Origin: Euptelea pleiosperma | Taxonomy: Eukaryota; Streptophyta; Magnoliopsida; Ranunculales; Eupteleaceae | NCBI GenBank assembly: GCA_035048495.1 | Contig: CM068545.1 | Coordinates: 14,715,702-14,779,701, forward strand | Direction: 5' to 3' | DNA: 64,000 nucleotides | Shown here: positions 33,476-44,405 of the stretch, piece by piece | How the letters are laid out: every line of letters begins with the position of its first letter | Numbering within the stretch: the stretch's first letter is position 1 | Made by a program: the position numbers and the translations under genes | The notes under the pieces: model-generated | Seen by the model: only the letters and a program-made list of their open reading frames with translations | What the model was told of the DNA's origin: nothing | The model's database searches: none

Positions 33476-34899
33476 TTCTTTATTTCTATTATTTTGATTT
33501 ATGTAGCACTCTTCTATGATTAATGAAATTTGATTTTTAATATTTCGATGTTCTGAATCTCAAATGAATGATGTTTTTAAATCGACACGCCCTCCTCAAC
33601 TCTTCCACCATTTTCATTTCTCTCTGTATATTATTTGCATGTTTTAATTCCTTATTGTGCTAACTCACACCGAGTGTGGATCGACATCCGACACGTACTG
33701 TTATACAAGTTATATTTTGCAGATAATCGAATTTTATAAATATTGTTGAAGTTAGGGTTTTCGAATTAACGACACGAAAAAATCCTACTTTCAAATGGCG
33801 TCGTTGTCGCTCGGTGTACAGGAATGCGTAAATGAATGAAGACAACGAGAACTATGGGTAAAGGAATGAAGACGACGAAAATGAAAAGATCCAAATATTT
33901 GAAAACTTTCTATTTGCAGATTTTTAGTATTATTTTATTATGCCTCGGAAGGCCGGGTGCAAAGTTGTGATTGGACACCTCGATTAGTACCATATCTAGA
34001 TGTGTGTTCGAGGGTTTTAGAAATCCTTGATTGAGTGCCTAACTTACAAAGAATTAAAAAATTAAAAAATACTAGTTTCTATTTCTGCACATTTTAGGAT
34101 ATTCGCATATAGGAAGATTGCATTTTTTAATGTTTTCCAAATCGGAAATTTTTCATCTTTGCAAGATTTCCATTTCTGAAAAATTTTATTGGAATCAAGC
34201 TTATTTGGAAAATTTTCGAATTGGACGAAATTCCATACTTAAAAATTCTTATTTTTAGAGGATTTCTAAATGTGGAAGGTCCCATTTTTGGAAGGTTTCC
34301 AACATGGAAAGAAACCCTAAATTTAGCAAGTTTTTAGATTTAGGAAACTACTAATTTTAGAGAATTTTCCTAATTTGGAGAAACTCTTAAATTGGAAAAG
34401 TCTATTTGGGGGTTGATAGTTGTTTAATCAACTCTCATAAATAATAACTTTCCAATTTACCCTGCCTAATTGATTGATTGATTGCTTACCCACCCAAGGC
34501 AGGGACATTCTAGAAAATATTCTCACACCCTAAACTCATATCGTATACTAATTCGTATGCAGGATTGTGATTCTAAATGCGGGTAAGGAGTGAAAGCTCA
34601 CTATGGAGGAACTGGGCCGAAGCCCATGAAGATACCCCTCCTTACCCCGAAGAGGAGACCCCGTGGCGTGGCCAGGGTTAAGACACAGGTTTAGGGATGA
34701 GATGTCCCTTCCATGTTCGTTAGAGAAAGAGAGAGAGAAAATGAAATGTAGGAGAGAGAAGGTAGAGAGAGAACATGGAATTAGGGATGTCACGTCCCTT
34801 CCATGTCGTTTAGAGAGAGGAGATCTAGAGAGAGAAAGGAGAAGAGAGAGAAAATGGTACTAGTGAGAGAAAGTAATTTTTAGAGAGAGAAACTAACCT

Positions 34900-37000
34900 C
34901 AAACACTTACCATTAGAGAGATCGGCCATGTGAGAGAAGGCGGTGCGGCCAGTAATGAAGAAGATGATCGGCCAATGTTTTGGCCAAGTGAATGCCTAGG
35001 GTGCATGCCGGAGTTGTGGTTTTAGATGGGGTACACGTTGGCCAAAACAGTTTGGCAACGTGGCTGGCCGATGTGTGATGGTGCAACAAAGAGGGGTTGC
35101 AAGCATGGACGACAATAGATCAATGCTGACCATGTTGGAGCACCTGCAGATTGGTGCACACCTTGTTGATTGGTGGACGTGTATGGTGGTGAGGGCATCA
35201 CCCAAGAGACTGAGATGGGGTGCAACAGTGGACTTGCGCACTACCTGCAAGTTGCTGGTTCTTGCCGTTAAGATCAGGAGAACGGCTGAGATGGTGTTGC
35301 AGGTTGACCTTTGCAAGTTACTCTTGAAGGGGACACACCAGCAAGTGCTGGCCAAAGACAGAAGGGCTATAATTCGGCCAGAGTTGAAGAGCACCGATTG
35401 TGGTGCTTTAAGGTGTTGCTCGCAGGTGGCGAGGTGAGAACAGAAACCGAACCAGTGCTTACTGGTTTGCCTGGTTCGTGGCTGCTCATTGCACATCAGG
35501 GTGGGAGATGGGGGAGGAGCCCACGGGCTATGGAGAGCTGCGCATGAGAGAAACCAGTCGGGAGCGTTGCAGGTGGAGATCACCGGTTTGATGCAAGTGA
35601 AGCTTGCAGGGGCAGCTCCTGTGGAGGAGGAACCCAAGAGGAATTGCAGTCTGTTGAGGGTGGTGGTGCTGGTGCACGGTGGTGTGATGAAGGGCGTCAT
35701 GGTGCTACATTTGGAGTGAGGCATCGTGCATGAGCAGCCCCGAGAAGAAGAGGAGGATCTGCATGTAAGTGGTGGTGGTGGTGCACTGCTCTACAAGGCA
35801 CTAAGCCAGCAAGAGGTGTTGGTTTCAACGGTGGAAGGAGCACCTATAGGTCAGTTTTCAATGGTAGGAGGAGCGATGCGAAGCACATGGTGGTGTGCCT
35901 ACCTGATTTGTAGGGTTGCTGTGCAAGGCAAGGGCTGGAGATCCACACGGAGGTGGAAAAAATGGGATGAAGGACAGGTTGCCGGTGTTAATGGCACGGG
36001 CCGAAAATTTCAGGTTTGGGCGGTGGCTGTTGTAGGTTGCAAGAGCAACCATTGTTGCTGGTTCGGTTCGAGATGCAAGGGTTGCAGACCAGCAGGGGGC
36101 GGTGTGCATAGCAGCAAGTGGAGGAACGGTCCAAACTGGTTCGGCCTATGAGTTGCAGGCCACCGTGTTGGAGATATGAATGGGGAGCAGCAATGTGAAA
36201 GTGTTGCTGGGTTGAGGGCGTTGCAGGTGGTGATCGTCATGGAGATCTCCTCTTCTGGCAGAAACACTAGGATGTAGAGGAGAAGGAAGAGGGGTGCTGT
36301 CCAGCAGATGCAATGTGGAGCACATGATGCTCTCATGGAGGTGCAGGCATGGAGAGGTCGCCGATTTTAATGGCACCGACTGGAGCTGCTGTTTCGGGAA
36401 AGAGAATGAGAGGAGGAAGAGGGTGCATGGTGGCTGGGAGCCACCGGTTGTGCTGGTGCAGACCTGCTGGGTTTTTCAGACCTGCAACTGAGTTGCAGGT
36501 CATGGAGACGGTTTGGGTAGGAGAAGAGATGACGGATCGATCGGCCAGCAGGTTGCAAATGGGGAAGAACACGGTGGTGCTTGGTGACTGGCCAACCGTT
36601 GAAATGGTGAGAGCAGGTGGAGTACCCGTTGGATGTGCAGGACGATTGGTCGACATGGAGAAAGAAGGAGCAACCGGAGGAGGAATTGCATGCTTGCCTT
36701 CCAAACCTGCAAGTGCACAGGTGATTGTGCAATGGACGAAAAGCACCAGCAGGTAGCTGGCTTTAATGGTTGGTGATGCTGTCCATGCATGGAGAGGGCA
36801 GCAAGAGGGAGGAGCTCCAATGGTGGAGATGCAGGCTTTATGAGAGACCGTCCACCTTAAAGAAGAGAGATCCTCTTTTCTAAGGAAGTGAAGAGTTCGT
36901 GAGAAGATAAGTGAGAGAGAAGCGTGGAGGCCGTTGGAGACTCCATGCTTGCTATGACGTGGATGGTGGTTGTTGTTAATGAAGCCAAGGGCTTTCAAGG
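34900..37000. other. GC-rich island with overlapping open frames
   Basis: Composition shifts sharply from the AT-rich surroundings. Words such as GTTGCAGGT and GGTGGTG recur many times. Open frames up to 242 codons exist on both strands (for example 34996-35724 and 36333-36998, minus), overlapping one another, with skewed Cys/Pro/Ser composition and no family resemblance. I interpret them as frames by composition, not genes. Confidence 0.4.
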
Positions 37001-38389
37001 TGAGTTGGCCAAATTGAGATCGAGGGTGGAGATTAAGGGGCTAGGATAGGATGGGGAAATGGTGTGTGATGGGATACAGTCAAGAGAGACCATTTCTCCC
37101 ATATCACACATGAGTGAAAATTAAGGGATGATGATTGGGTCTAGCCCAAATTTGGTGAACCATTGGATCTGGAGAGATCCAACGGTCCAATAGAAGATCT
37201 AATGGTCCAATTGATGATCTAACGGTGGAAAAGCTATGGGAGATGGAATAGAGCTAGAGGAGAGGAGATCAGAGGTTAGATGATGGAGATCATAGGTTGG
37301 ATGATGAATATCAGAGGATTGGGGTGGTCGATCTGATGATCGAATGGTAGGATGAGAGGATCTAAGGGTCAGATGTTAGGGTCTATAGAGATGGAGAGAG
37401 AATCAGGAGAGAGGAGAGATAAAATAATACAAATAAAGGCAAAAGAACTGGCGAAGTGGGTCTTGAACCCTGGTCTTCAACATAGTCTTTAGTCGGCTTT
37501 CACCAATTACGTAATCTGTCATTTTATGTCCTTGGGTGCGGCTTTGAATCACTTTGGTCCATCTCTTGGTTTACAGCTTTGCCTCTCTCTTGGATATTTA
37601 TCTGGCTTTACGATTCTCTGACTTTGCCCGTACTTGGCTTGTATCTTCTAGTCATAGTATGTTGGCTCTTTAAGCTTTGATATTAGGCTTCTATAGTTGA
37701 TCGTGGGCCTGCAAGTCTTGAGAATAGCCCAATCGGGTTTCCTACAAGAGAAAAGCGCGTAATGAGACTCGATCAAAACGGCTTCATATCTAGACTTCTG
37801 AAAATGTGTTTAATGCATGCAAATATACCATTTCGTCCAGAAAAGTGTGTTCTACGCAATAAAATAGACTCTTACATAGAAAAGTAGATAAATAAGTACG
37901 TTTTACGCAAGAGAGTGCGATAACGCTAAAGGATAATGGCTTAAAATAAGCACTTTTAGCGAATATCATTTAACTCAATTTAATTTTTGGAGGATTAGAA
38001 GAACACGTTAATTGATATTCTATGTATATTGAAATGGGTCCATATATAGCTTGATTTGCAGAAGATATCATGGGTTATGGTTATGATATTATGTATTATG
38101 GTTCTGATTATTCACAATGGACAGTCATTTGATGATTCAAACAAGGACAGTAAATTTGACGGATGACATTAAGTAAAGTTTATTGGAATTTTGACCAATA
38201 ATCTCTTTCCTCTTTTGAGCATAAAATATTGAATCTTCCGTCATTTCTTTTAATGTTAAAAAAGTTTTTTATTCATTTAATATTTTTTTAATGTGCCCGT
38301 GCTGAGCACGGGCTATTGATTCCTAGCGTGTATGACAACCTAGTTTTTATTGACCATTGCTGGTCAACAAAATTACTTACTGAGCACAA

Positions 38390-38660
38390 TACAAGACACG
38401 TGGCACACTCTTAGAGGATGCTGACTGTGTGGATGTTTGCCCAATCCTTAGACGGACCTACAAACCAAAAATCAGCCTGATTAGTGATTTTCAAACCTTT
38501 GGATTTTTGTACCCCAATAATGGTCAAATTCCACGGTTAAAAATAAACCCATTAAAACGATTCCATCCAACGCTTAAAAATCACTAATCAGGCCATCTAG
38601 GATTGGGACAAACATCCATGCGGTCAGCATCCTCTGCGAGTGTGCCACATCTAATATAAT
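38390..38660. repeat. GGATGTTTGGCC palindromic repeat copy
   Basis: Contains GTGGATGTTTGCCCAATCC and CAAACCAAAAATCAGCCTG in the left half and their inverses (GGGACAAACATCCATGCGG) in the right half. It starts just after the end of Helitron 2. Confidence 0.62.
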
Positions 38661-38854
38661 AGTCAGTCATCAACTTTAGTGACCAGTGTCGGTAAGCAAA
38701 GTTCTGCTAAGATTTATAAGTCAAATGCGTTGAATTAAACTTTCACGGACATCTATTGGAAAGAATCATTTCTAGAAAACTTTTCTAAAGTCAGCCATAG
38801 ATGTGGTCCTGGAGCTATTTTTTATGCAGACTACTGTATCAAAAAGTTGATGCA

Positions 38855-39195
38855 TAAGTCCCTCAAATTGCAACGTAGTAGACTCTTTCAGGCCCACTTG
38901 CCCCTTGAATGTTTGGCCCACACTATGATAGACTAACACACCAAAAATCAGAGTGATTGGTGATAACAGCCGTAGGATTTGAGCACTTTTTCATCATGGG
39001 CTTTCTGAACCGGCCTATGAGTTGGTTCCAAGCCCATGATGAAAAAGTGCACAAATCCAATGGCTAAGAATCACTAATTACACTGATTTTTGGTGTGTGG
39101 GTCCACCAAGGTGTGGGCCAAACATTCAGGGGCTAGTGGACCCGAAAGAGTCTACTACGTTGCAAATTGAGGGACTTCTGCATCGAAATTTTGAT
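38855..39195. repeat. Long hairpin variant of the palindromic family
   Basis: Arms of roughly 155-165 bp are inverted copies: GAGGGACTT-type ends with TGCAACGTAGTAGACTCTTT on the left and AAAGAGTCTACTACGTTGCA on the right, then the inner CACTTTTTCATCATGGGCTT against AAGCCCATGATGAAAAAGTG. The loop is only about 20 nt. Transcription would give a long double-stranded RNA. Confidence 0.8.
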
Positions 39196-39239
39196 ACAGA
39201 AGTCTGTTTCAAAGATTTTTCCACAGGTGCGCATAAAAA

Positions 39240-39625
39240 CACACCATGAACCATAAATGATTGGGTTGCCCTGATGGACGTACACACCAACAATCAGCCT
39301 GATTAGATATTTCTAGCCATTGGATTCGAGCATTCCAGTATATTTTTGGGTACTCAGATCACATGGCAAGAAAGCACCAATCAGGTATTGTTGATGTGGA
39401 GGTCCATCAATGGGTGCCCCAATGATTTATGGGTCAATCGGCCTAAAGGGTTTGCCACATGGCACATTTTTATGCGTCCTAGAGGAAAATTTCCCCTTTA
39501 GATAATTCTGTGGATCTGCCAACAAACAAAGAAAAAAGATTCTTCAACCCACAATATGAGCCACGTGGCAGACTATTAGAGGGCACTGACCGCATGGATG
39601 TTTGGCCAGCCCGAACGTGCCATGT
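39240..39625. repeat. Degenerate palindromic repeat copies
   Basis: A weak copy covers about 39240-39470 (CACCAACAATCAGCCTGATT; inverse half near 39380-39420). A half copy with CACGTGGCAGACTATTAGAG and CGCATGGATGTTTGGCC follows at 39555-39625, close to the NUG2 leader. Confidence 0.5.
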
Positions 39626-39811
39626 GCCCATTGGGTACAACGTACGTAAACTCCCTAGAAATGTCCAATTTAGTCGACTCGTCCGATTTACCATGCGAGT
39701 CTGGAGTCCACGTCCGAGTTTAACAAAATGACAAATTTCACCCCACCTCTCACGTTTCTTCCATTCTTTCAAATATATTTCTGTTTTTAGACTTCGTTCA
39801 CTTCTTCCGCG

Positions 39812-39820
39812 AAACCCTAA
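39812..39820 (+). promoter_or_regulatory. Telo-box in NUG2 leader region
   Basis: AAACCCTAA matches the telo-box found near transcription starts of plant ribosome biogenesis and translation genes. A probable non-coding first exon ends at 39854 (CTAG/GTAAAC) and a leader intron runs to 40047. The context fits a nucleolar GTPase gene promoter that survived with the fragment. Confidence 0.5.
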
Positions 39821-40057
39821 TTGCCTCCAGAGCCCAATTTCAAACAACACCTAGGTAAACAGAGAACTCTTCCAGTTCCAGTTTTGTAGTATTTCAAGTT
39901 AAGAGTTTAAGGGTAGCTTGGCGAAGATTGGCGATGCTAATGGAATTTCTGAAATAAAAATCGAGAGCTTTGCTCTTTCTTTCCATGATTTTTCAGAAAA
40001 TAAATTTTCTCGTGTTAAATTTTGATTGCAAAGTGTTCTTGTTGCAGATTATCGGAG

Positions 40058-40852
40058 ATGGTGAAGAAGAAAGGGAAGAAAGTTGGTATCTCTGGAAAGC
40101 AGAAGCATTCGCCGGACGTCAACCGTGTGGATGGAAAAAAAGACGACCGTAGTGCCGCCACAGTTCTGCACCTCAAGATGCATAATTCCAGGCCGAAGCG
40201 CAACCGGAAAGAAAAGTTTATAGAGCACCAATTGCAGTCGAAGGAGTTACCATCCACACGGATCCAACCCGATCGCCGCTGGTTTGGTAGGTCGAATTTT
40301 CCCTTCTTTATCTCTCTCATTTCTTTACTATTTTTGACCGAATTGATGGAATTAAGTCATGTATAGAGACAAAAATGGTCTTCATTCTTCAGATTAGCGG
40401 AATTATTTATTCACTTACTTTAGATTTATTGTTTTGAAATATTTAGGTAATACCGGAGTTGTAAATCACAAAGAGCTTGAGTTCTTCCGTGAAGAGCTCC
40501 AAAATCGACTGTCCAGCAACTACAATGCCCTCTTGAAGGAGAGAGAATTGGCTATATCTCTTTTAAATGATCTCGAGAAGGTAAATTTTTTTTGGTGACG
40601 TTGGAATTTTGATCCGAGTCTCTGATTGTTGTGGTAATTATAAATTTTGTATCAGTTCATGTGCATTCTAGTTGAAGCATTTGTTTCTTCTGCTGACCTT
40701 TTTAACTTTTATGTTTATCAAGCAAGCTAGTGCTCATCTTCTCGATTCAGAACCTTTTGAGGACATACTTGGACCTAAGAAGAAGAGGAAGCGTTCAAAG
40801 CCCTTGTCTGTTGATTATGAGACTCTGCTGAATAAAGTTGATGAATCTCGAG
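40058..40852 (+). pseudogene. NUG2: NUG2 nucleolar GTPase, 5-prime fragment only
   Basis: Coding exons 40058-40286, 40447-40580 and 40723-40852 join in phase to 164 residues starting MVKKKGKKVGISGKQKHSPD, with RIQPDRRWFGNT and LLDSEPFEDILG, matching the N-terminal NGP1NT region of NUG2/NOG2 proteins. These GTPases (about 530 residues) act late in 60S maturation in the nucleolus and nucleoplasm. The circularly permuted GTPase domain should follow, but no exon with its NKxD, GYPNVGKS or DxPG motifs was recognised before allantoinase at 61269. Exon 4 ends with a good donor at 40853, so the rest was lost or displaced by the LINE and CACTA cluster. The retained exons carry no stop, suggesting recent truncation. 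A remote exon beyond the window cannot be excluded, though allantoinase on the same strand makes it unlikely. Confidence 0.82.
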
Positions 40853-40859
40853 GTAAAGA

Positions 40860-41030
40860 AAAACTTCTTTTTGGTTAAGAATTGCAATTTGTTTTTTCAT
40901 TTCACTCATTTGACACCTGACTTTACATACAAAATGATTTACATCAGTAATATTTAGTTACATCTCCAGCATATCCTCCTCAATTATCCAAGAACGACAG
41001 ATGGGGAACTCATTTGGTTACAAGACAAAA
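40860..41030. other. Break region after NUG2 exon 4
   Basis: AT-rich sequence between the last recognisable NUG2 exon and the LINE remnant. The change from NUG2 intron to transposon must fall here or in the LINE, but no target duplication was seen. Confidence 0.35.
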
Positions 41031-41600
41031 TATATCCCCCGGTATTGTGTCTGCTAGCTAAGAAATCCGCTGCGCTATTAACCTTCTTTCCACGTGACTA
41101 ATAGTCCATTCTAAATTCTTCCAACACCTTAAATGCTGTTGCTGGACATGTCCTAACCTCCCACGGGCAATCTGTCTTCTGGTTAATGAAGTCCACTACA
41201 TTTCCCAAATCAGTGTTGTAACAGTATCCTCAAGTCCATTACATGTCTGGCCATCTTTGTGCATGTATAATCTTCTAATCCAATAAGTCTAAGGGCTTCT
41301 TCTGTAGAAGGCTAAAAACCACAAAAAAAAACCTTCACATACTGGCTGTGCACTTATCCTAGACTACCTTCTTTGATGGGTAACGGGTTAACATATATCA
41401 GCCCATCCAATGGCAAGCATTTTGTGGTGAAGATCTGGACCAGCCCATAGGGAACTCTTGAAATCTTTTCAAGTTTGTCAATTTCTCTCATAGGGTTCAT
41501 AAAGGCCCCACGGTAGTAAACATGGTAAGAGCGAAGGATTGATTTGAGAAGAATCAACCCGAGAGATTCGTTTTCACCTTATTTTACACTAGTGAGCTTC
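41030..41600 (-). mobile_element. LINE RNase H-domain remnant (LINE D)
   Basis: On the minus strand translation pieces read VDFINQKTDCPWEVRTCPAT and VNSAADFLASR, typical of the RVT_3 RNase H-like domain at the C-terminus of plant LINE polyproteins. Frames are broken by stops. The fragment stands alone; other LINE domains of this copy are missing. Confidence 0.6.
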
Positions 41601-41758
41601 TTCTCAAAGGTCTACAAAGGTCTTCAGTTAATTGACCCAAGATAATAGGAGTCCCAAATAAGTAGTGGAGGAGCAGCTTCATTGAAATACAACTAATTTA
41701 GAACTTGACATTTGAATAGATAATCATCTCTGAGAAAAGGCCATTTCTTTTTGCTAGC

Positions 41759-42390
41759 CTCAAGGCCCGAATCTTCAACAAACCAATTAAGGTTACATTT
41801 CAATGTCTTTTTCTTAATTGAGGGTTGACGTGACCAGTTCAATCCAAATCTTGTTGTCCTTTGTATCATTATCTTCTAATTTTTTTGCGTCATTAGATTG
41901 GATTTACAATATATACAAATATTAGAATTTTTATTATACGTGGTGGATACATTGGTAATGTGGACAATCTTTGCTCGTAGTTTAGTATGGGCCTTGATTA
42001 TTTTTTGTATCTAGTTTTAAAACTCAAAACTCGGACTTGACTCGGAAGTCCATTAGGTCGAGTCACCTTGATGACTTGGGAGTCGATTCGGCGAGTCATT
42101 AAATTAGCTATAAAATATATAAAAAAAATATTTATTAAAAAATACTTTGAAAAATCATAAAATATACAAAAAATACTAAAAACATTTGAAAAACCTAGTA
42201 TTATAAAATTCAAAACCAAAGTATTTATTTATTTTCCACGTAAGAACATAACGTATAAGTGTCACACTTCCAAATCCGATATGCCGATAAAAAAATCCGA
42301 TATTTGGTCATCTCGGCCTTTCTTGTACACCTTGAGGCGCGATTGGATCATATAAACCTGCGGTTAAACAAAAATTAGTATCATGATATA
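41759..42390. repeat. Left arm of a 7.3 kb inverted repeat
   Basis: The reverse complement of this 630 bp matches 48461-49086 at roughly 85-90 percent by eye. Matching landmarks include GAGTCACCTTGATGACTTGG against the GGTGACTCGACCTGATGGAC region, and TTACGTGGAAAATA near the inner ends. No target duplication flanks the outer ends. Confidence 0.85.
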
Positions 42391-42739
42391 GTGGAAATAT
42401 ACCGAATAATTTTTCATTTTATTTTGTAACCCAAATAAGTGTCAGGAGTAGTCTTTATTCGTACTAACTAACGAGTCAAAAGATTATTAATTAGTCAACC
42501 TAAAGAATGGTTCGTTAGTTTAGGGAGACTTAATAAATCTGGTCGTGAGGAAAGAAAATGACCAAATTACCCTTGGTCCACTTTTTCTCCTCTCGTGGGT
42601 ATAGTTATCTGAACCAATTCCTCAATTCATTTTACGTACCTAACCAACATTTGATTCACTTTATTTAAATCGTTTATCCACAATGAAACATAATTTTTTG
42701 ACATATACATAGTAACATAAGATCTTTCGCCTCAATTAA

Positions 42740-44405
42740 AATATTTTTTTTTATAAGTGTGTATGTTTCATTAAGAGCAAGGTTTAAAATTTCGTTTTGG
42801 ATGACAAACTCCGAAACGAAACGAAACATTCACGAAACATTGAAAAAATGAAATTTTCGAAACATTACGAAACATTTCTAAAACATTGCGAAACATTACG
42901 AAATATTCCGAAACATTACGAAATATTATTCAAAATCATTAAATTATATTTTTATTTATTTTTATTTTTTTGGATTGTATCGGATTGTCTCGGCAAAACA
43001 AACCGAAACATTACGAAATATTCAATGTTTTATTTCGGTTTCCTTACGAAACGAAACGAAACATACGAAACATTACGAAACATTCCGAAATTTTAAACCA
43101 TGATTAAGAGGGAACACCCCAAAAGGAAACAAAAAACAAGTAGAACTACCTCCTTAAAGATGGAGGGAGCTCCCCTAGTAACTCGTTCCATCTATATACA
43201 AAAGATTCAAAGAAACCTCTAAAAAGGGGGGAGATAGAGGACCAAAGAAAGAGAGAAGCTTTCACTTGCAAAATCACCCAAGGATTGCTTTCCTCTCTAT
43301 CTTCGAAAATCTTGAAATTTCATTTTTTCCAAATCACCCAAAAAACAACAAATGGAAGAAACCGCCAAAGAAGTTACCCTTTCTCGGAGAAAGAATCATT
43401 GGCAACCCCATGGAAAAACCTCTCACATGCTGCGGAACCACGAAAGGTATCCCCAAAAGAGTGAAGGAAGTCTGCCAAATAGTGGATGTGAAACTACAGT
43501 GTATGAACAAGTGATCGACCGTTTCTGCTTCAGACTTGCACAAAACACATCTGTTAGGCATCGACATGCCTCTATTGATAAAATGGTCAACCGTGAGAAT
43601 CTTGTCTTGAATTGCAGTCCACACAAAAAACTCCACTCTAAATGGAATCGGGGTTTCCAAACTTCCTGAGTCAAAATCCTCCTGCCTCCTCACGAAGCTC
43701 TCTCTATACAGAGATCGAACTGAGTAAGCTCCCTGAGGGCCCCACTTCCAGATTCTCTTCAGGAGCCTCCGTCAAACAAGGATTAACCCCTACCATGTCC
43801 AGGAGTGCCACTAAGCTATCCATCTCCCAATCATTGATATACCTTCTGAACCCGAAATTCCAGGAATAGAGGCCGTCACTACAAACAATACATTCATGTA
43901 TTAGCGCACCCTGCTTATCGAACAACAAGTATAAGTTAGGGAAGGCTTCTTTCAAAGAATCATCCCACACCACCTATCTTCCCAAAAAGGACCCTATTGC
44001 TTTTGTCGACTTCTATCTGGATAATGGATTCAAACATCTTCGCATTTTCATGATCCATTTCCACATACTGACCCCATGAGAAGATGTCACCGGGTTGCTC
44101 TCCCAACCGGATATAGAAACTCCATACTTACTATCGACTACCTTCTTCCACTCACTATCTTTCTCTACTCCAAATCTCCATAGCCACTTAGCTAGAAGTG
44201 CAACACTCATGTCTTGGAAATGTCTGATGCCCAGACCCCCAGCCTCTTTAGGAAGACAGATTGTTTCCCAATTGAACACTCGCATCGAACCCGAGTTTGA
44301 GGAGAGGGAGTATGCCGAATTTGTTCCTCGCTCGATTGGGGAGGTAGAACATGGAGAAGACACGGAAGCCGATGCTGGTGTTCTCTATGCTAATGACTGT
44401 GAACT
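42740..44405 (-). mobile_element. LINE 3-prime half (LINE C), minus strand
   Basis: Minus-strand frames give LPKEAGGLGIRHFQDMSVAL and AKWLWRFGVEKDSEWKKVVD (44013-44363), then FFVWTAIQDKILTVDHFINR and CVLCKSEAETVDHLFIHC (43334-43693), the last being the zinc-binding reverse-transcriptase domain. The element ends in a T tract on the plus strand (about 42746-42753), that is, a poly(A) tail. Frameshifts separate the pieces and the endonuclease and polymerase core are absent. A MITE interrupts its 3-prime UTR. Confidence 0.85.
42778..43102. mobile_element. hAT-like MITE (GAAACATTACGAAA type) in LINE C
   Basis: Ends CAAGGTTTAAAATTTCG and CGAAATTTTAAACCATG are inverted. A perfect 8-bp duplication ATTAAGAG flanks it (42770-42777 and 43103-43110). 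The interior is a tandem-like run of CGAAACATTACGAAACATT. It is younger than LINE C, into whose 3-prime UTR it inserted. Confidence 0.8.

Larger units (their letters stand above)
31390..37960. other. Unclassified 6.5 kb cargo or insertion in Helitron 2
   Basis: This block interrupts the sequence shared between the two Helitrons. It contains a short direct repeat (GATGAAATATCGATAATGAT twice, 31525-31580), a minisatellite (33062-33475), TTAGGGATG...GTCCCTTCCATG repeated about 90 bp apart (34691 and 34784), and a GC-rich part (34900-37000). I found no LTR pair, no primer-binding site I trust, and no gag/pol motifs. It could be a non-coding retroelement derivative or DNA captured by the Helitron. 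Confidence 0.45.
29371..38326 (+). mobile_element. Helitron copy 2, with internal insertions
   Basis: Starts TCTATACTAAAGCTCGAGCC after A, at the end of a TCTATTA microsatellite (29342-29370), and ends with hairpin GCCCGTGCTGAGCACGGGC then TATTGATTCCTAG, as in copy 1. The base after CTAG is C rather than T. Sequence common to copy 1 covers about 30540-31380 and 37965-38326. Between these lies 6.5 kb absent from copy 1, replacing about 75 bp of it. The element also contains a hAT-like MITE (29854-30269). No Rep/helicase coding found. Confidence 0.68.

Noticed and set aside
34996..36998. Long open frames on the minus strand (242 and 221 codons) and several on the plus strand
   Set aside because: They overlap on both strands in a GC-rich tract, have skewed composition and repeated word content, and resemble no protein family. 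Lack of stops is explained by composition.
37440..37480. GGGTCTTGAACCCTGG, a tRNA-like B-box on the minus strand or a primer-binding site on the plus strand
   Set aside because: No convincing A-box, no LTR next to it, no A tail and no target duplication. Could be chance.
42000..42220. 73-codon minus-strand frame in the left inverted arm
   Set aside because: Composition-driven frame, not preserved in the right arm copy, which carries substitutions and indels.
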